Below are positions 17,640 to 26,243 of a stretch of DNA of 64,000 nt, piece after piece. The position numbers were made by a program, and so were the translations under genes. The stretch is from NCBI RefSeq assembly GCF_014701235.1, contig NZ_AP022873.1, positions 124,001 through 188,000 of the forward strand, in the 5' to 3' direction. Below the pieces are notes generated by a model, which saw only the letters and a list, made by a program, of their open reading frames with translations, was not told where the DNA came from and ran no database searches. How positions within the stretch are numbered: the stretch's first letter is position 1; the number at the start of each line of letters is the position of its first letter. Origin of the DNA: Dissulfurispira thermophila. Its GTDB lineage: Bacteria; Nitrospirota; Thermodesulfovibrionia; Thermodesulfovibrionales; Dissulfurispiraceae.

Positions 17640-18177
17640 TCAGTTCTTTCCATTTTCCGTTTGACTTTAGTATAAGGTCGCATATCTCCCTGACAGCGCC
17701 TCTTCCACCACGATTTTCTGTAACGATCATTGCCTCTGACTTTGCTTCTTCTACAGCATCTGCTGTAGCCACAGGAAGTGCAACCCTCTTAAAGATTGGG
17801 ATATCCACAACATCATCTCCGATATATGCCACCTCATTATCAGATATTCCTATCTTCTCTAATAGATGTTCATAAGCAACAGATTTTATGTGGCACCTTT
17901 GATAAACCTCTGTTATGCCAAGCTCATGGGCTCTTCTTTCAACAACTTTAGAATGTCTTCCTGTAATTATGGCAACCTTGATGCCAGCCTTTTCGAGCAT
18001 CTTTATTCCATGGCCATCCCTTACATGGAATGCCTTAAACTCATTGCCTTCATTATCAAGGATAATGCTTCCATCTGTAAGGACTCCATCGACATCAAGT
18101 ATAAGGAGTTTGATGTTTTTGGCAATTTTCTTTATTCTGTCTTCTGTCTTTTGTTTTCTGCCTTCTGTCTTCTTCAC
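17617..18177 (-). CDS. kdsC: 3-deoxy-D-manno-octulosonate 8-phosphate phosphatase
   Basis: A HAD-family phosphatase that releases KDO from KDO-8-phosphate. LLILDVDGVLTDG contains the nucleophile Asp, TGR and the later GDDVVDIP supply the other catalytic residues. The only usable start is GTG 18177, overlapping the kdsD stop. Residues 1-15 (KKTEGRKQKTEDR) are encoded by a TTCTGTC heptamer array and have a 7-residue period, so the N-terminus including the start region appears repeat-derived. Confidence 0.94.
   Translation of the reverse strand: MKKTEGRKQKTEDRIKKIAKNIKLLILDVDGVLTDGSIILDNEGNEFKAFHVRDGHGIKMLEKAGIKVAIITGRHSKVVERRAHELGITEVYQRCHIKSVAYEHLLEKIGISDNEVAYIGDDVVDIPIFKRVALPVATADAVEEAKSEAMIVTENRGGRGAVREICDLILKSNGKWKELIDEYYTI
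18135..18176. repeat. Heptamer array, unit TTCTGTC x6
   Basis: Six contiguous 7-bp units, three of them exact TTCTGTC, covering the junction of kdsD and kdsC and encoding the kdsC N-terminus on the minus strand. Confidence 0.9.
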
Positions 18178-19151
18178 ACTATCCCCTGTCTGAGAATATC
18201 ATGCAGATGTATTACTCCTATTGCCCTGTCATTATCATCAGGAACTAATAAGGATGTAATTGAATGTTTTTGCATTATAGATAGAGCCTTTACTGCAAGC
18301 TCATCTTCTGTTATGGTTTTAGGATTTTTTGTCATCACATCTCTTGCCTTCATATCAAAGAATGCCTTGCCCCACTTCTCTATACCCCTTCTAAGATCTC
18401 CATCTGTGATGACCCCGAGTATCTTTCTATTATTATCTGCAACTATTGTAACTCCTAATCTCTTTGAGGAAATTTCAACTGTAGCTTCTATCATTGATAT
18501 ATCCGGAGATATAAGTGGTAGTGCATCACCTGTATGCATGAGGTCTTTTACTTTTATGAATAATTTTTTCCCAAGACTTCCACCTGGATGAAAAAATGCA
18601 AAGTCTTCTTCTTTGAATCCCCTCTTTATGAGAAGGGCGACTGCCAGGGCATCTCCCATTGCCATTGTTGCAGTTGTTGATGCAGTAGGAACAATCCCCA
18701 TCGGGCATGCCTCCTCTTTTACAGATACATCAAGTGTAACATCTGCTGCCTTAGAAATGGTTGAGTTCGGATTTCCTGTCAGAGATATAAGGCTTACATT
18801 GAATCTCTTCAAAAAGGGGATCAGTCCCACGAGTTCTTCTGTCTCACCACTATTTGAGATTGCAACTATTATATCGTCAGATGTAACCATGCCTAAGTCC
18901 CCATGACTTGCCTCTGCAGGATGGAGGAAAAAGGCAGGGGTGCCGGTAGATGCAAGGGTTGCAGCAATTTTTTTACCAACAAGCCCAGACTTTCCCATGC
19001 CTGTGACAACAACCCTACCTTTAGAGTTAAAGATTATCTCCACAGCCCTCTCAAAATCGCTGTTCAGCTTCTCTGTCAGGGCAGAGACTGCCTCAGCCTC
19101 AATTGTTAGTACTCTTTTTGCTATGTCAAGGATATTATTCATTAATTCCAC
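18174..19151 (-). CDS. kdsD: Arabinose-5-phosphate isomerase (KpsF/GutQ family)
   Basis: It converts ribulose-5-phosphate to arabinose-5-phosphate, the first step to KDO. 325 residues: a SIS domain (about 35-175; GKSGLVGKKIAATLASTGTPAFFLHPAEASHGDLG is the family core) and two CBS domains (about 200-325; VIHLHDILRQGIV at the end). It overlaps kdsC by 4 bp; kdsA lies 2 kb upstream on the same strand, completing the KDO pathway. Confidence 0.95.
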   Translation of the reverse strand: MELMNNILDIAKRVLTIEAEAVSALTEKLNSDFERAVEIIFNSKGRVVVTGMGKSGLVGKKIAATLASTGTPAFFLHPAEASHGDLGMVTSDDIIVAISNSGETEELVGLIPFLKRFNVSLISLTGNPNSTISKAADVTLDVSVKEEACPMGIVPTASTTATMAMGDALAVALLIKRGFKEEDFAFFHPGGSLGKKLFIKVKDLMHTGDALPLISPDISMIEATVEISSKRLGVTIVADNNRKILGVITDGDLRRGIEKWGKAFFDMKARDVMTKNPKTITEDELAVKALSIMQKHSITSLLVPDDNDRAIGVIHLHDILRQGIV

Positions 19152-19168
19152 TACTCCGGCCTCAATTT

Positions 19169-19702
19169 TTACCAGTCAAACTGGCACCTCAGCCATCCGG
19201 AAGGGATATTTTTTCTGTGTGCCTCATCCTCAAGTCTATTTAAGTCTTTCTCATTTTCTTTGCGTTTTCTCTTTATTTCCTTTAGTTTTTTTTCTATTTT
19301 TTTAATATCAGCCTCGATAATCCTTCTTTTTTTACCGGTCTCTCTAAGTGCAGCTTCTTTTAGTTCTGTAAGTTTTCCTTCTGCTGCGGCGATCTCGCTT
19401 TCAGCTCTTTCTATTTTGTTTTTATAGAAGGTTGCCCTTTTACACCAGTATTCCTTTTCCTTATGCCCTCTTGTTTTTTCTGCCTTTTCTTTTGTCTCTA
19501 TTCGCATTCCAGAAAGTCTGCGACTTTCTGGGGACCCCGCTGTCCTTGCCTTTGTTTCAGACATTTTATTATCAGAATGGCTTTTGTATTTTTCAATATC
19601 CTCGTTTGAAAAATACGGCGCATCCAGCTGTGCATTGATTGTAGTGGAAAATAATGTGACAATGCAAATTGTTAATGAGATGCATAGTGTTTTTAATATC
19701 AT
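19169..19702 (-). CDS. Secreted coiled-coil protein of unknown function
   Basis: 177 residues. An N-terminal signal peptide (about 1-25, ending INAQ) is followed by a highly charged Lys/Glu-rich coiled coil (about 85-165) and a hydrophobic tail (SGWLRCQFDW). I do not recognise a family. Residues around 55-68 (GSPESRRLSGM) are encoded by the palindrome at 19509-19533. It lies 17 bp upstream of kdsD and may share its transcript. Confidence 0.75.
   Translation of the reverse strand: MILKTLCISLTICIVTLFSTTINAQLDAPYFSNEDIEKYKSHSDNKMSETKARTAGSPESRRLSGMRIETKEKAEKTRGHKEKEYWCKRATFYKNKIERAESEIAAAEGKLTELKEAALRETGKKRRIIEADIKKIEKKLKEIKRKRKENEKDLNRLEDEAHRKNIPSGWLRCQFDW
19509..19533. repeat. CCAGAAA-family palindrome inside a coding region
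   Basis: Perfect 10-bp arms CCAGAAAGTC and GACTTTCTGG around TGC, then GG. It is read in frame in the coiled-coil gene. Confidence 0.85.
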
Positions 19703-19757
19703 ATTTAAATACTCATTTCAGTGGTTATTAATATCAGATATCTGTTGACTGACGATT

Positions 19758-20180
19758 TCATTCCACCTTTGCTTCAAATACTCTCCCATCTGAATCTCTA
19801 ACTTCAATATCCCCAACCCTTCCTGATCTCTTATCAGAAGATGTATGCTCTTCCAATGGCATTAGCACCTTACCCTCAAATCGTTTCAGTTCTTTTATCA
19901 TGCACTGGTATATTGAATAAATAGATAGTGTGGGCAGACGGGATGCTCCACGAGATGAGTATCTTGATTCAAAATGTTGTTTTAAATAGTCAATAATCAC
20001 TGATATTGGCAGATTTGTAATTATTAGATTAATACTATTGTCAGGGATCAGTCTTAACACGGTCAGATTGTCGCCATGCACTATAGTATCTATCATATCT
20101 TCAAAAGAAAAACTATCGGTAGTGTAAGGAGCAATCGTCTCTGCTATTGAAGATTTTTTATTTTTTGTTACCTTTTTCAT
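19758..20180 (-). pseudogene. DNA methyltransferase/restriction gene fragment
   Basis: The 140-residue frame begins like an N4/N6 DNA methyltransferase: IVHGDNLTVLRLIPDNSINLIITNLP corresponds to GDxLxxLxxLPDxSVDLIxTDPPY, but the catalytic DPPY is NLPI. It then jumps to RYSSRGASRLPTLSIYSIYQ and LMPLEEHTSSDKRSGRVGDIEV, which looks like a specificity/endonuclease-associated region of a restriction-modification protein. Most of the methylase fold is missing, so this is probably an internally deleted remnant. It begins inside the end of a KdsA-tail-like fragment. Confidence 0.6.
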
Positions 20181-20239
20181 CTTAATAGCTCATATATCGC
20201 CTTTATTGTATTTAGCATCCCCTCCACCTCATCCAACAT
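20177..20239 (-). pseudogene. Fragment matching the C-terminus of KdsA
   Basis: The minus strand encodes [20 protein letters not shown] then a stop. The kdsA gene 0.9 kb away ends [19 protein letters not shown], and the two share the exact 20-bp stretch at 20208-20227 and 21132-21151. It looks like a leftover of a second or duplicated kdsA. It is too short to be functional. Confidence 0.6.
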
Positions 20240-20246
20240 CACATTT

Positions 20247-20292
20247 GGTAATGGGTGATGAGTGAACTATGATGAGTTCCCACCCCATTACC
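20247..20292. repeat. Nested inverted repeat downstream of vapC
   Basis: Outer arms GGTAATGGG (20247-20255) and CCATTACC (20285-20292) enclose an inner palindrome with arms GAACT and AGTTC. It could form a hairpin terminator for the VapBC pair, though no T-run follows. Confidence 0.5.
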
Positions 20293-20337
20293 TTATCATC
20301 CCCGCCTCCAATAAGTTAATTTTTTGCAACATCAAGG

Positions 20338-20775
20338 TTAACTACCTTTTTGCTGTCTCAGCATATCCTCTAATAAATAAACCTTAATATCTTTCACTCT
20401 TTTCAAAGATTCATCATTCGTTAGGAATGTGCCTGCTCCTGCTAAAATAGCTGTAGCAATCTGAATGGCATCAGGGGTCCTTATGCTATATTTTGCCCTC
20501 AGGTCAGATGCCTTCTCTGACACCCTTAAATCTACATCAAATATTTTAAGGTTGGGAAAGGTGAGGAGTGTGTCCCTGTAATCCTTTACCGCCCCATGGT
20601 TATTTTCTATTTTAGGCTTCACAAGTATCTCTAACAGTGTGATAACAGATGTAACTGCCGTGCGTCTGCCCTTTTCCACTGCATCAAAAATACCTTCTGT
20701 TATCTGAGAATATACAGGATGCTCTTCTATATGATAGATGAAGACCATCGTATCTATGCCGATGATCTTATCCAT
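20338..20775 (-). CDS. vapC: PIN-domain toxin (VapC family)
   Basis: A predicted Mg-dependent ribonuclease, 145 residues. The PIN acidic residues are visible: Asp in IIGIDTMVFIYHIE (near 7), Glu in TLLEIL (near 44), Asp in RTPDAIQIATA (near 99) and Asp in LTNDESL (near 118). It lies 9 bp downstream of an AbrB-type antitoxin gene, the usual VapBC order. The target is not deducible; tRNA or rRNA cleavage is known for the family. Confidence 0.9.
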   Translation of the reverse strand: MDKIIGIDTMVFIYHIEEHPVYSQITEGIFDAVEKGRRTAVTSVITLLEILVKPKIENNHGAVKDYRDTLLTFPNLKIFDVDLRVSEKASDLRAKYSIRTPDAIQIATAILAGAGTFLTNDESLKRVKDIKVYLLEDMLRQQKGS

Positions 20776-20784
20776 GAGACACCT

Positions 20785-21021
20785 TTATCTCCATGAATCC
20801 CTCTCGCCTTTTACATACTTTTTAGGATCTACACCCTTCCAGATCTCTTTATGCAATCCCCTGAGTTTTTTTGAATAGCTTCTGGGTTTAACAGTGAGGA
20901 TAATCTTGTCTTTATCAGCATCAACAATTAACTCGTCTCCCTCGGATATCCCGACCTTCTCCCTGATATTTTTAGGAATAACTATCTGACTTTTTTTTGT
21001 CAATCTTATTGTTGTTAACAA
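20785..21021 (-). CDS. vapB: AbrB/MazE-type antitoxin (VapB)
   Basis: 78 residues with the SpoVT-AbrB swapped-hairpin motif: TIRLTKKSQIVIPKNIREKVGISEGDELIV. The C-terminal part (KKLRGLHKEIWKGVDPKKYVKGERDSW) should wrap the PIN toxin encoded just downstream. Translation starts at TTG 21021 behind AAGGAG. As in other pairs it probably represses its own promoter. Confidence 0.9.
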   Translation of the reverse strand: MLTTIRLTKKSQIVIPKNIREKVGISEGDELIVDADKDKIILTVKPRSYSKKLRGLHKEIWKGVDPKKYVKGERDSWR

Positions 21022-21086
21022 CTTCAGTCTCCTTCAAAAATATTATTAGTATGAATTATAGCTTTTTTGTAGGATAAAATCAAACA

Positions 21087-21914
21087 TTACATACCAGAAT
21101 TTTGAAGTAATTGATAGATTCCCTTAACCTGTGTGAGCATCCCCTCCACCTCATCAAGCCTTATCATATTAGGGCCATCGCATAATGCATTGTCAGGGTC
21201 AGGATGCACTTCCATGAATAATCCGTCAACTCCACATGCTACAGATGCCCTTGCGAGGGGTTCTGCAAACTCCCTCTGCCCTCCTGAACAGGTGCCTTGA
21301 CCTCCTGGAAGCTGGAGGCTGTGGGTGACATCGAATATCACAGGATAACCAAAGGAGCGCATTATAGGGAATGACCTGAAGTCAACCACGAGATTGTTGT
21401 AACCAAAGGATGTGCCTCTCTCTGTAATCATCAGGTTATGATTGCCTGTGGAGGTGAATTTTTCTATGATATTCTTCACATCCCAGGGTGCGAGGAACTG
21501 TCCCTTTTTGATATTCACAGGTTTCCCTGTCTTTGATGCCTCTATGATCAGATCTGTCTGTCTGCATAAAAAGGCAGGTATCTGGATGGCATCAAGGGAC
21601 TCTGAGGCAGTTTTAACCTCCTCTACTGAATGGACATCGGATATTACAGGGATGCCTATCTTATCCCTTATATCTGATAGCATCCTTAATCCCCTGTCTA
21701 TCCCAGGACCTCTATAGGATGAAAGGGATGACCTGTTTGCCTTGTCATAAGAACTCTTAAATATAAATGGGAGCCCAACTTTATTTGATATCTCTTTTAA
21801 TTTTTCTGCTGTATAGAAGGTAATGTCTTGATTTTCAATAACGCAGGGACCTGCGATAATTACAGGCAAATTGCCATTGCCAATTTTTATGTTTTCTATT
21901 GTCACTTCCATCAA
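21087..21914 (-). CDS. kdsA: 3-deoxy-8-phosphooctulonate synthase
   Basis: It condenses phosphoenolpyruvate with arabinose-5-phosphate to KDO-8-phosphate. 275 residues with the KDO8PS signatures [52 protein letters not shown] and [20 protein letters not shown] rather than a Cys-containing motif at that position suggests a metal-independent enzyme, but this is inference. Its start overlaps the hemB stop by 4 bp. Confidence 0.96.
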   Translation of the reverse strand: MMEVTIENIKIGNGNLPVIIAGPCVIENQDITFYTAEKLKEISNKVGLPFIFKSSYDKANRSSLSSYRGPGIDRGLRMLSDIRDKIGIPVISDVHSVEEVKTASESLDAIQIPAFLCRQTDLIIEASKTGKPVNIKKGQFLAPWDVKNIIEKFTSTGNHNLMITERGTSFGYNNLVVDFRSFPIMRSFGYPVIFDVTHSLQLPGGQGTCSGGQREFAEPLARASVACGVDGLFMEVHPDPDNALCDGPNMIRLDEVEGMLTQVKGIYQLLQNSGM

Positions 21915-22882
21915 TCATTCAAGATCTTTGCTGCATCTTTTGCAAAATATGTGAGGATTAAATCAGCACCAGCCCTCTTAATGGATATGAGTATTTCCAT
22001 CATAATCCTGTCTTCGTCTATCCATCCCAGTTTTCCAGCAGCCTTGATAAGTGAGTACTCTCCACTTACATTGTATGCCGCTACCGGAACAGCAAAAGAT
22101 GACTTTATATCAGATATGACATCAAGGTAAGAGAGTGCTGGCTTAACCATCACAATATCAGCACCTTCCTCTATATCGAGGGCGACCTCTTTTAATGCCT
22201 CTCGTCTGTTTGCAGGATCCATCTGGTATGAGCGCCTGTCTCCAAATTGAGGGGTTGATTCTGCAGCCTCCCTGAAAGGTCCATAAAAAGCAGATGCATA
22301 CTTTGCCGCATAAGACATAATTGGGACATTGCTGAACCCTTCTCTGTCCATGGCGGCTCTTATTGCTCCAACCCTTCCGTCCATCATATCAGAGGGAGCG
22401 ACCATATCGGCGCCTGCCTTTGCATGGGATACAGCTTCCATTGCAAGAAGACTAAGTGTCTTATCATTATCCACCTCTCCTTTGTCAATAAAGCCGCAAT
22501 GTCCGTGACTTGTGTATTCGCACATGCAGACATCAGTAATTACATAAAGTTCTGGTATAGAATCTTTTATAGCCTTTATTGCATTCTGGACTATTCCGTT
22601 GTCATCATAAGCACTGCTTCCCATTTCGTCTTTGTGTTCTGGGATACCAAAGAGTATAACAGATGGGATACCGAGCGAATAGACCTCTTTTGCATTTTTT
22701 ATAAGTTCATCAATTGATTCTTGATAACAACCAGGCATAGAGGATATTTCTTTTCTAATACCCTTTCCGTGAGTTACGAACATAGGATAAATAAAATCAT
22801 CAGGAGAGATGGTAGTCTGCCTTACCATTCTCCTGATGGTCTCATTCCTTCTAAGCCTTCTGCATCTATGAATTGGAAACAT
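21911..22882 (-). CDS. hemB: Delta-aminolevulinic acid dehydratase (porphobilinogen synthase)
   Basis: It joins two 5-aminolevulinate molecules to porphobilinogen for haem, sirohaem and cobalamin. 323 residues, full length. Zinc-type cysteines are in [14 protein letters not shown]; Schiff-base lysines are in MSYAAKYAS (near 199) and [10 protein letters not shown] (near 250). Translationally coupled to kdsA. A GGGAC palindrome lies between its start and the Fe-S carrier gene. Confidence 0.97.
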   Translation of the reverse strand: MFPIHRCRRLRRNETIRRMVRQTTISPDDFIYPMFVTHGKGIRKEISSMPGCYQESIDELIKNAKEVYSLGIPSVILFGIPEHKDEMGSSAYDDNGIVQNAIKAIKDSIPELYVITDVCMCEYTSHGHCGFIDKGEVDNDKTLSLLAMEAVSHAKAGADMVAPSDMMDGRVGAIRAAMDREGFSNVPIMSYAAKYASAFYGPFREAAESTPQFGDRRSYQMDPANRREALKEVALDIEEGADIVMVKPALSYLDVISDIKSSFAVPVAAYNVSGEYSLIKAAGKLGWIDEDRIMMEILISIKRAGADLILTYFAKDAAKILND

Positions 22883-22916
22883 CGATATATTTATAAAATT
22901 CTGTCAAGGGGGTTTT

Positions 22917-22943
22917 CAAAAGGGGGACAATGTCCCCCTTTTG
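22917..22943. repeat. GGGAC-family palindrome, longest copy
   Basis: 13-bp perfect arms CAAAAGGGGGACA and TGTCCCCCTTTTG around a single A. It separates iscA-like and hemB genes and could also act as a weak terminator. Confidence 0.88.
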
Positions 22944-22945
22944 TG

Positions 22946-23266
22946 CTATCCGCAACTACTGCAGCCTGAACTGCAAGAAGGTGCTGCACCGCCACTTAGT
23001 ATGAAACCTTCTCTTTCTCCATCATCATAATAATCAAGCTGCATGCCTACTAATGTCGAAAGGGTATTTCTATTAACAAAGACCCTCAACCCATTTTTCT
23101 CGATAATCTCATCGTCAGCCATAGGTCTTTCGTCTATATCAAGGCCATAAGAAGGTCCGCAGCAACCTCCTTCTGCACTATATATCCTAAGACCCCAACT
23201 GTCCTTTCCCTCTGCTGCTAATATGGCGATAGCCTTTTCTGCAGCCTTGTCTGTAATTGTAATCAC
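22946..23266 (-). CDS. HesB/IscA-type iron-sulfur carrier
   Basis: 106 residues of the A-type Fe-S carrier fold: ITITDKAAEKAIAIL, WGLRIYSAEGGCCGPSYGLDID and FVNRNTLSTLVGMQLDYY. The first ligand Cys lies in EGGCCG; the usual C-terminal CxC is replaced by a Cys-rich tail SCSSGCSSCG. It should scaffold or deliver clusters to the many Fe-S proteins encoded here. It diverges from lptF; the intergenic 23267-23374 should hold both promoters. Confidence 0.85.
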   Translation of the reverse strand: MITITDKAAEKAIAILAAEGKDSWGLRIYSAEGGCCGPSYGLDIDERPMADDEIIEKNGLRVFVNRNTLSTLVGMQLDYYDDGEREGFILSGGAAPSCSSGCSSCG

Positions 23267-23374
23267 TTCATACCTCCAAAAGTTTGATACTTATAGAATA
23301 AAAAATTATTAGCTTAAAAAGCAAACTTGGTTTTGACCTTTTTGTTTCTGATGGGATATTTTATATACTTGAAT

Positions 23375-24436
23375 ATGCTATTGGTACATAGGTCAATTAT
23401 AAAAGAACTCTTGTTATCTTTTCTTCTTTCCATTATATTCTTGAATTTCACGCTTATGATGGAAAAACTGCTGAGATTGAGCAGAATTCTTTCTGGCGTT
23501 GGAACATCTGCTATAGACATTGCAAAGATAATATTTTATCTTCAGCCGCAAATACTTATACTTACAATACCAATGGCAATGCTCCTGTCTGTGCTGCTAA
23601 CATACGGCAGAATGAACACAGACAATGAAATGATAATTTTAAGAGGTAGCGGCATGTCTTTCAGGACCATATCGGTGCCTGTTGTGTATCTGGGTATAAT
23701 ATGCTTTGTTTTAAGCCTTTCCATGAGCTTTTATCTCGGACCAAAAGGAGGCACGTTTTTAAGGACAAAGGTGTCTGAGATATTAACCACAAGAGCGCCA
23801 ATGACCATAGAGGAAGGTATATTTAACACAGCCTTTAAAGACATAGTTATTTTAGTTAAAGAAAAACCTTCTCCTGACAGTCTCTCAGGGATATTTATTG
23901 TGGATGAGAGGAAAAAAGAAGAGCATAGAATTATAGTTGCAAAAGAAGGGCATATTGTTCCTCAGCATGAGTCTCTGGCTTTTTCTTTATCAAATGGACA
24001 TATCTATATAACAAAAAAAGACATCTTTACTGATATAGCATTTGGTAAATATCACTTTAAACTAAATCCGTCTGTGGAATCTGCTGAAAGGAAAAACAGC
24101 GAATTAACTCCGCTGGAATTACTCGCTGCATCGAGACAATTTCCTGATAGAAAGACTCAATTCTTACTTGAATTCCACAGGAGACTTTCTATGCCGGCAA
24201 TATGTCTTATAATCATATTATTAGGACCATCTCTTTCTCTCATGGCAGGCAAATCAGGAAGACTCGGAGGACTTACAATCGGCTTGTCAGTATTTGCTAT
24301 ATATTACACATTTTTGCTTTATGGCGAGAATTTAGTACGCTCAGGCAGACTTCCTCATCTTGTCGGTGCATGGATGACCTTTGTTATTTTAGGATTATTT
24401 TCGCTGCTTATATTTGAAAAGGTGAATAAAAAATAA
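23375..24436 (+). CDS. lptF: LPS export permease LptF
   Basis: An inner-membrane subunit of the LptB2FG exporter (YjgP/YjgQ family). MLLVHRSIIKELLLSF matches the usual start; membrane segments lie near 12-35, 55-85, 105-125, and three near the C-terminus, with a periplasmic beta-jellyroll between. I chose ATG 23375; an upstream ATG (23351) and TTG (23327) add hydrophobic residues not seen in the family. Its TAATG stop/start fuses it to lptG. Confidence 0.93.
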   Translation: MLLVHRSIIKELLLSFLLSIIFLNFTLMMEKLLRLSRILSGVGTSAIDIAKIIFYLQPQILILTIPMAMLLSVLLTYGRMNTDNEMIILRGSGMSFRTISVPVVYLGIICFVLSLSMSFYLGPKGGTFLRTKVSEILTTRAPMTIEEGIFNTAFKDIVILVKEKPSPDSLSGIFIVDERKKEEHRIIVAKEGHIVPQHESLAFSLSNGHIYITKKDIFTDIAFGKYHFKLNPSVESAERKNSELTPLELLAASRQFPDRKTQFLLEFHRRLSMPAICLIIILLGPSLSLMAGKSGRLGGLTIGLSVFAIYYTFLLYGENLVRSGRLPHLVGAWMTFVILGLFSLLIFEKVNKK

Positions 24437-25557
24437 TGCTTATAATACAAAGATTATATATCAAAGAATTCCTGAAAGTGCTTTTAATTCTTACTTTCGG
24501 TATATCTGCTGTTTTCAGTATTATAGGACTTATAGATAAGATTGATGACTTCATGCCCTATAAGCCTTCATTCAATCTGCTCATGTTATATACGGCATTG
24601 AGTATTCCGAAATACACTAATTATCTTTTACCAATGTCAATACTCCTAAGTAGCCTTTTTATATTCTCACAGGCAATTAAAAGGAGAGAGATTATTGCTA
24701 TAAAGGCTGCAACTGGAAAGATGAAGAAAGTGCTTATACCTTTTGTGATAATAGGAATAATCCTCACATCTTTTGCCTTTTTGTTAGGAGAGATTATTGT
24801 TCCTACAACATCAAAAAAGCTCCACTCTATAAAAAATAAGATAATAAAAAAGGAAAGAGGACTTGCCTTTAAAGAAGGAACTCTTTACATACGCGGCAAA
24901 GATGGCTCTATTGTGAGAATTTCCCTTTATCTGCCTGATAAAAACATCTCAAAAGGTGTCAGTATTTTCAAATTTGACGAAGAAGGATTGAAAGAGAGGC
25001 TTGATGCAGAGACAGGGCTGTGGAAAGACAATGTATGGAAGTTAAAGGATGTAACTCTCTATGATATTGCAAAAGGACAGATAAGAAAAATAAAAGAGGC
25101 TGTATATCCTGCAATAGAGTCTCCGAAGATTTTTCAGGAAGATATGTGGAAGGTCGAAGAGATGACAATAATAGAGATGGTTAAATACAAGCAGAGGCTG
25201 GATGAAGCAGGATTTAAGAATATAAAATTGCTGGTTGACATAAGTTCGAGACTTTCGTATCCACTTATAAATCTTTTTATGCTCCTGCTTGGCATATCTC
25301 TTTCTCTTGGTGGAGATTTTAGAGGGCATTGGCTCTTAAAACTTATTTCCTCACAAAAAATAAAAGAAGGAACACTTGGAAGTGGCATTATTGCAGCAGG
25401 ATTAGGGCTTTTAATAAGCCTTGTTTACTGGTTTGGGTATTCACTTTTTCTGTCACTCGGGTATGCAGGTGCTATTTCACCTCTTATTGCACCATGGGTA
25501 GTCCCAATAATATTTGCAGTGATTTCTGTATATCTGTACAGTCAGATACCTGAGTAA
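24436..25557 (+). CDS. lptG: LPS export permease LptG
   Basis: The partner permease, 373 residues, starting MLIIQRLYIKEFLKVLLIL. Six membrane segments and a central periplasmic domain (about 130-260) as in YjgQ. The start codon overlaps the lptF stop. An LptE-like lipoprotein is encoded at 46 kb; lptB, lptA and lptD are not in the window. The 3' end overlaps convergent deoC by 16 bp. Confidence 0.93.
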   Translation: MLIIQRLYIKEFLKVLLILTFGISAVFSIIGLIDKIDDFMPYKPSFNLLMLYTALSIPKYTNYLLPMSILLSSLFIFSQAIKRREIIAIKAATGKMKKVLIPFVIIGIILTSFAFLLGEIIVPTTSKKLHSIKNKIIKKERGLAFKEGTLYIRGKDGSIVRISLYLPDKNISKGVSIFKFDEEGLKERLDAETGLWKDNVWKLKDVTLYDIAKGQIRKIKEAVYPAIESPKIFQEDMWKVEEMTIIEMVKYKQRLDEAGFKNIKLLVDISSRLSYPLINLFMLLLGISLSLGGDFRGHWLLKLISSQKIKEGTLGSGIIAAGLGLLISLVYWFGYSLFLSLGYAGAISPLIAPWVVPIIFAVISVYLYSQIPE

Positions 25558-26243
25558 GCCTCTTTTATTATCTCAACACCTGCGCTTGTGCCTATCCTTG
25601 TAGCTCCTGCCTTTATGAATTGTAACACCTGAGATAATGTTTTTATTCCACCCGCTGCCTTTACCTCTGCTCTGTCTCCAACAATCTTTTTGATTAGCTT
25701 TACATCCTTTATGGTTGCACCTTTTGTGCCAAAACCTGTTGATGTCTTGATGAATTTTGCTCCGAATAGAGATGCTATTTTTGTGGCAACAATTTTTTCT
25801 TCTTCTGTAAGATAGCATGTTTCAATTATTACCTTATGAACTGCAGATTTTGTTGTAGAGATAATCTCTGATAGCTCCTCACCCACATAATCCCAATTTC
25901 CTGATTTAGCAGCCCCGATGTTCATCACAATATCGAGTTCATCTGCGCCGTGAAGAATAGACTGCTTTGCCTCATAGACTTTTACATCTTTTGTGGCCAT
26001 ACCAAATGGAAATCCTATGATTGTAGTGACTTTTGTATCATAGCCTTTTAACAAGGCATTACATAAAGGCACAAAATAAGGATTAACGCAAACTGAATAA
26101 AAATTATATTTTATTGCTGTTTTACATAGCTTGATAATATCTGATTCTGTTGCCTGTGGTTTTAAAAGACTCTGGTCTATAAATCTTGCAATTTCACTCC
26201 CAGAGAGACGGTCCTTCTGCCTTTTTCTCTTTGACATAGCCAT
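25542..26243 (-). CDS. deoC: Deoxyribose-phosphate aldolase
   Basis: It splits 2-deoxyribose-5-phosphate into glyceraldehyde-3-phosphate and acetaldehyde. The TIM barrel shows the Schiff-base Lys in KFIKTSTGFG, the helper Lys in VKAAGGIK and the start FIDQSLLKP. 233 residues. The N-terminus MAMSKRKRQKDRLSG is poorly conserved and overlaps the upstream aminotransferase gene by about 50 bp; a slightly later start is possible. Confidence 0.94.
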   Translation of the reverse strand: MAMSKRKRQKDRLSGSEIARFIDQSLLKPQATESDIIKLCKTAIKYNFYSVCVNPYFVPLCNALLKGYDTKVTTIIGFPFGMATKDVKVYEAKQSILHGADELDIVMNIGAAKSGNWDYVGEELSEIISTTKSAVHKVIIETCYLTEEEKIVATKIASLFGAKFIKTSTGFGTKGATIKDVKLIKKIVGDRAEVKAAGGIKTLSQVLQFIKAGATRIGTSAGVEIIKEAYSGI

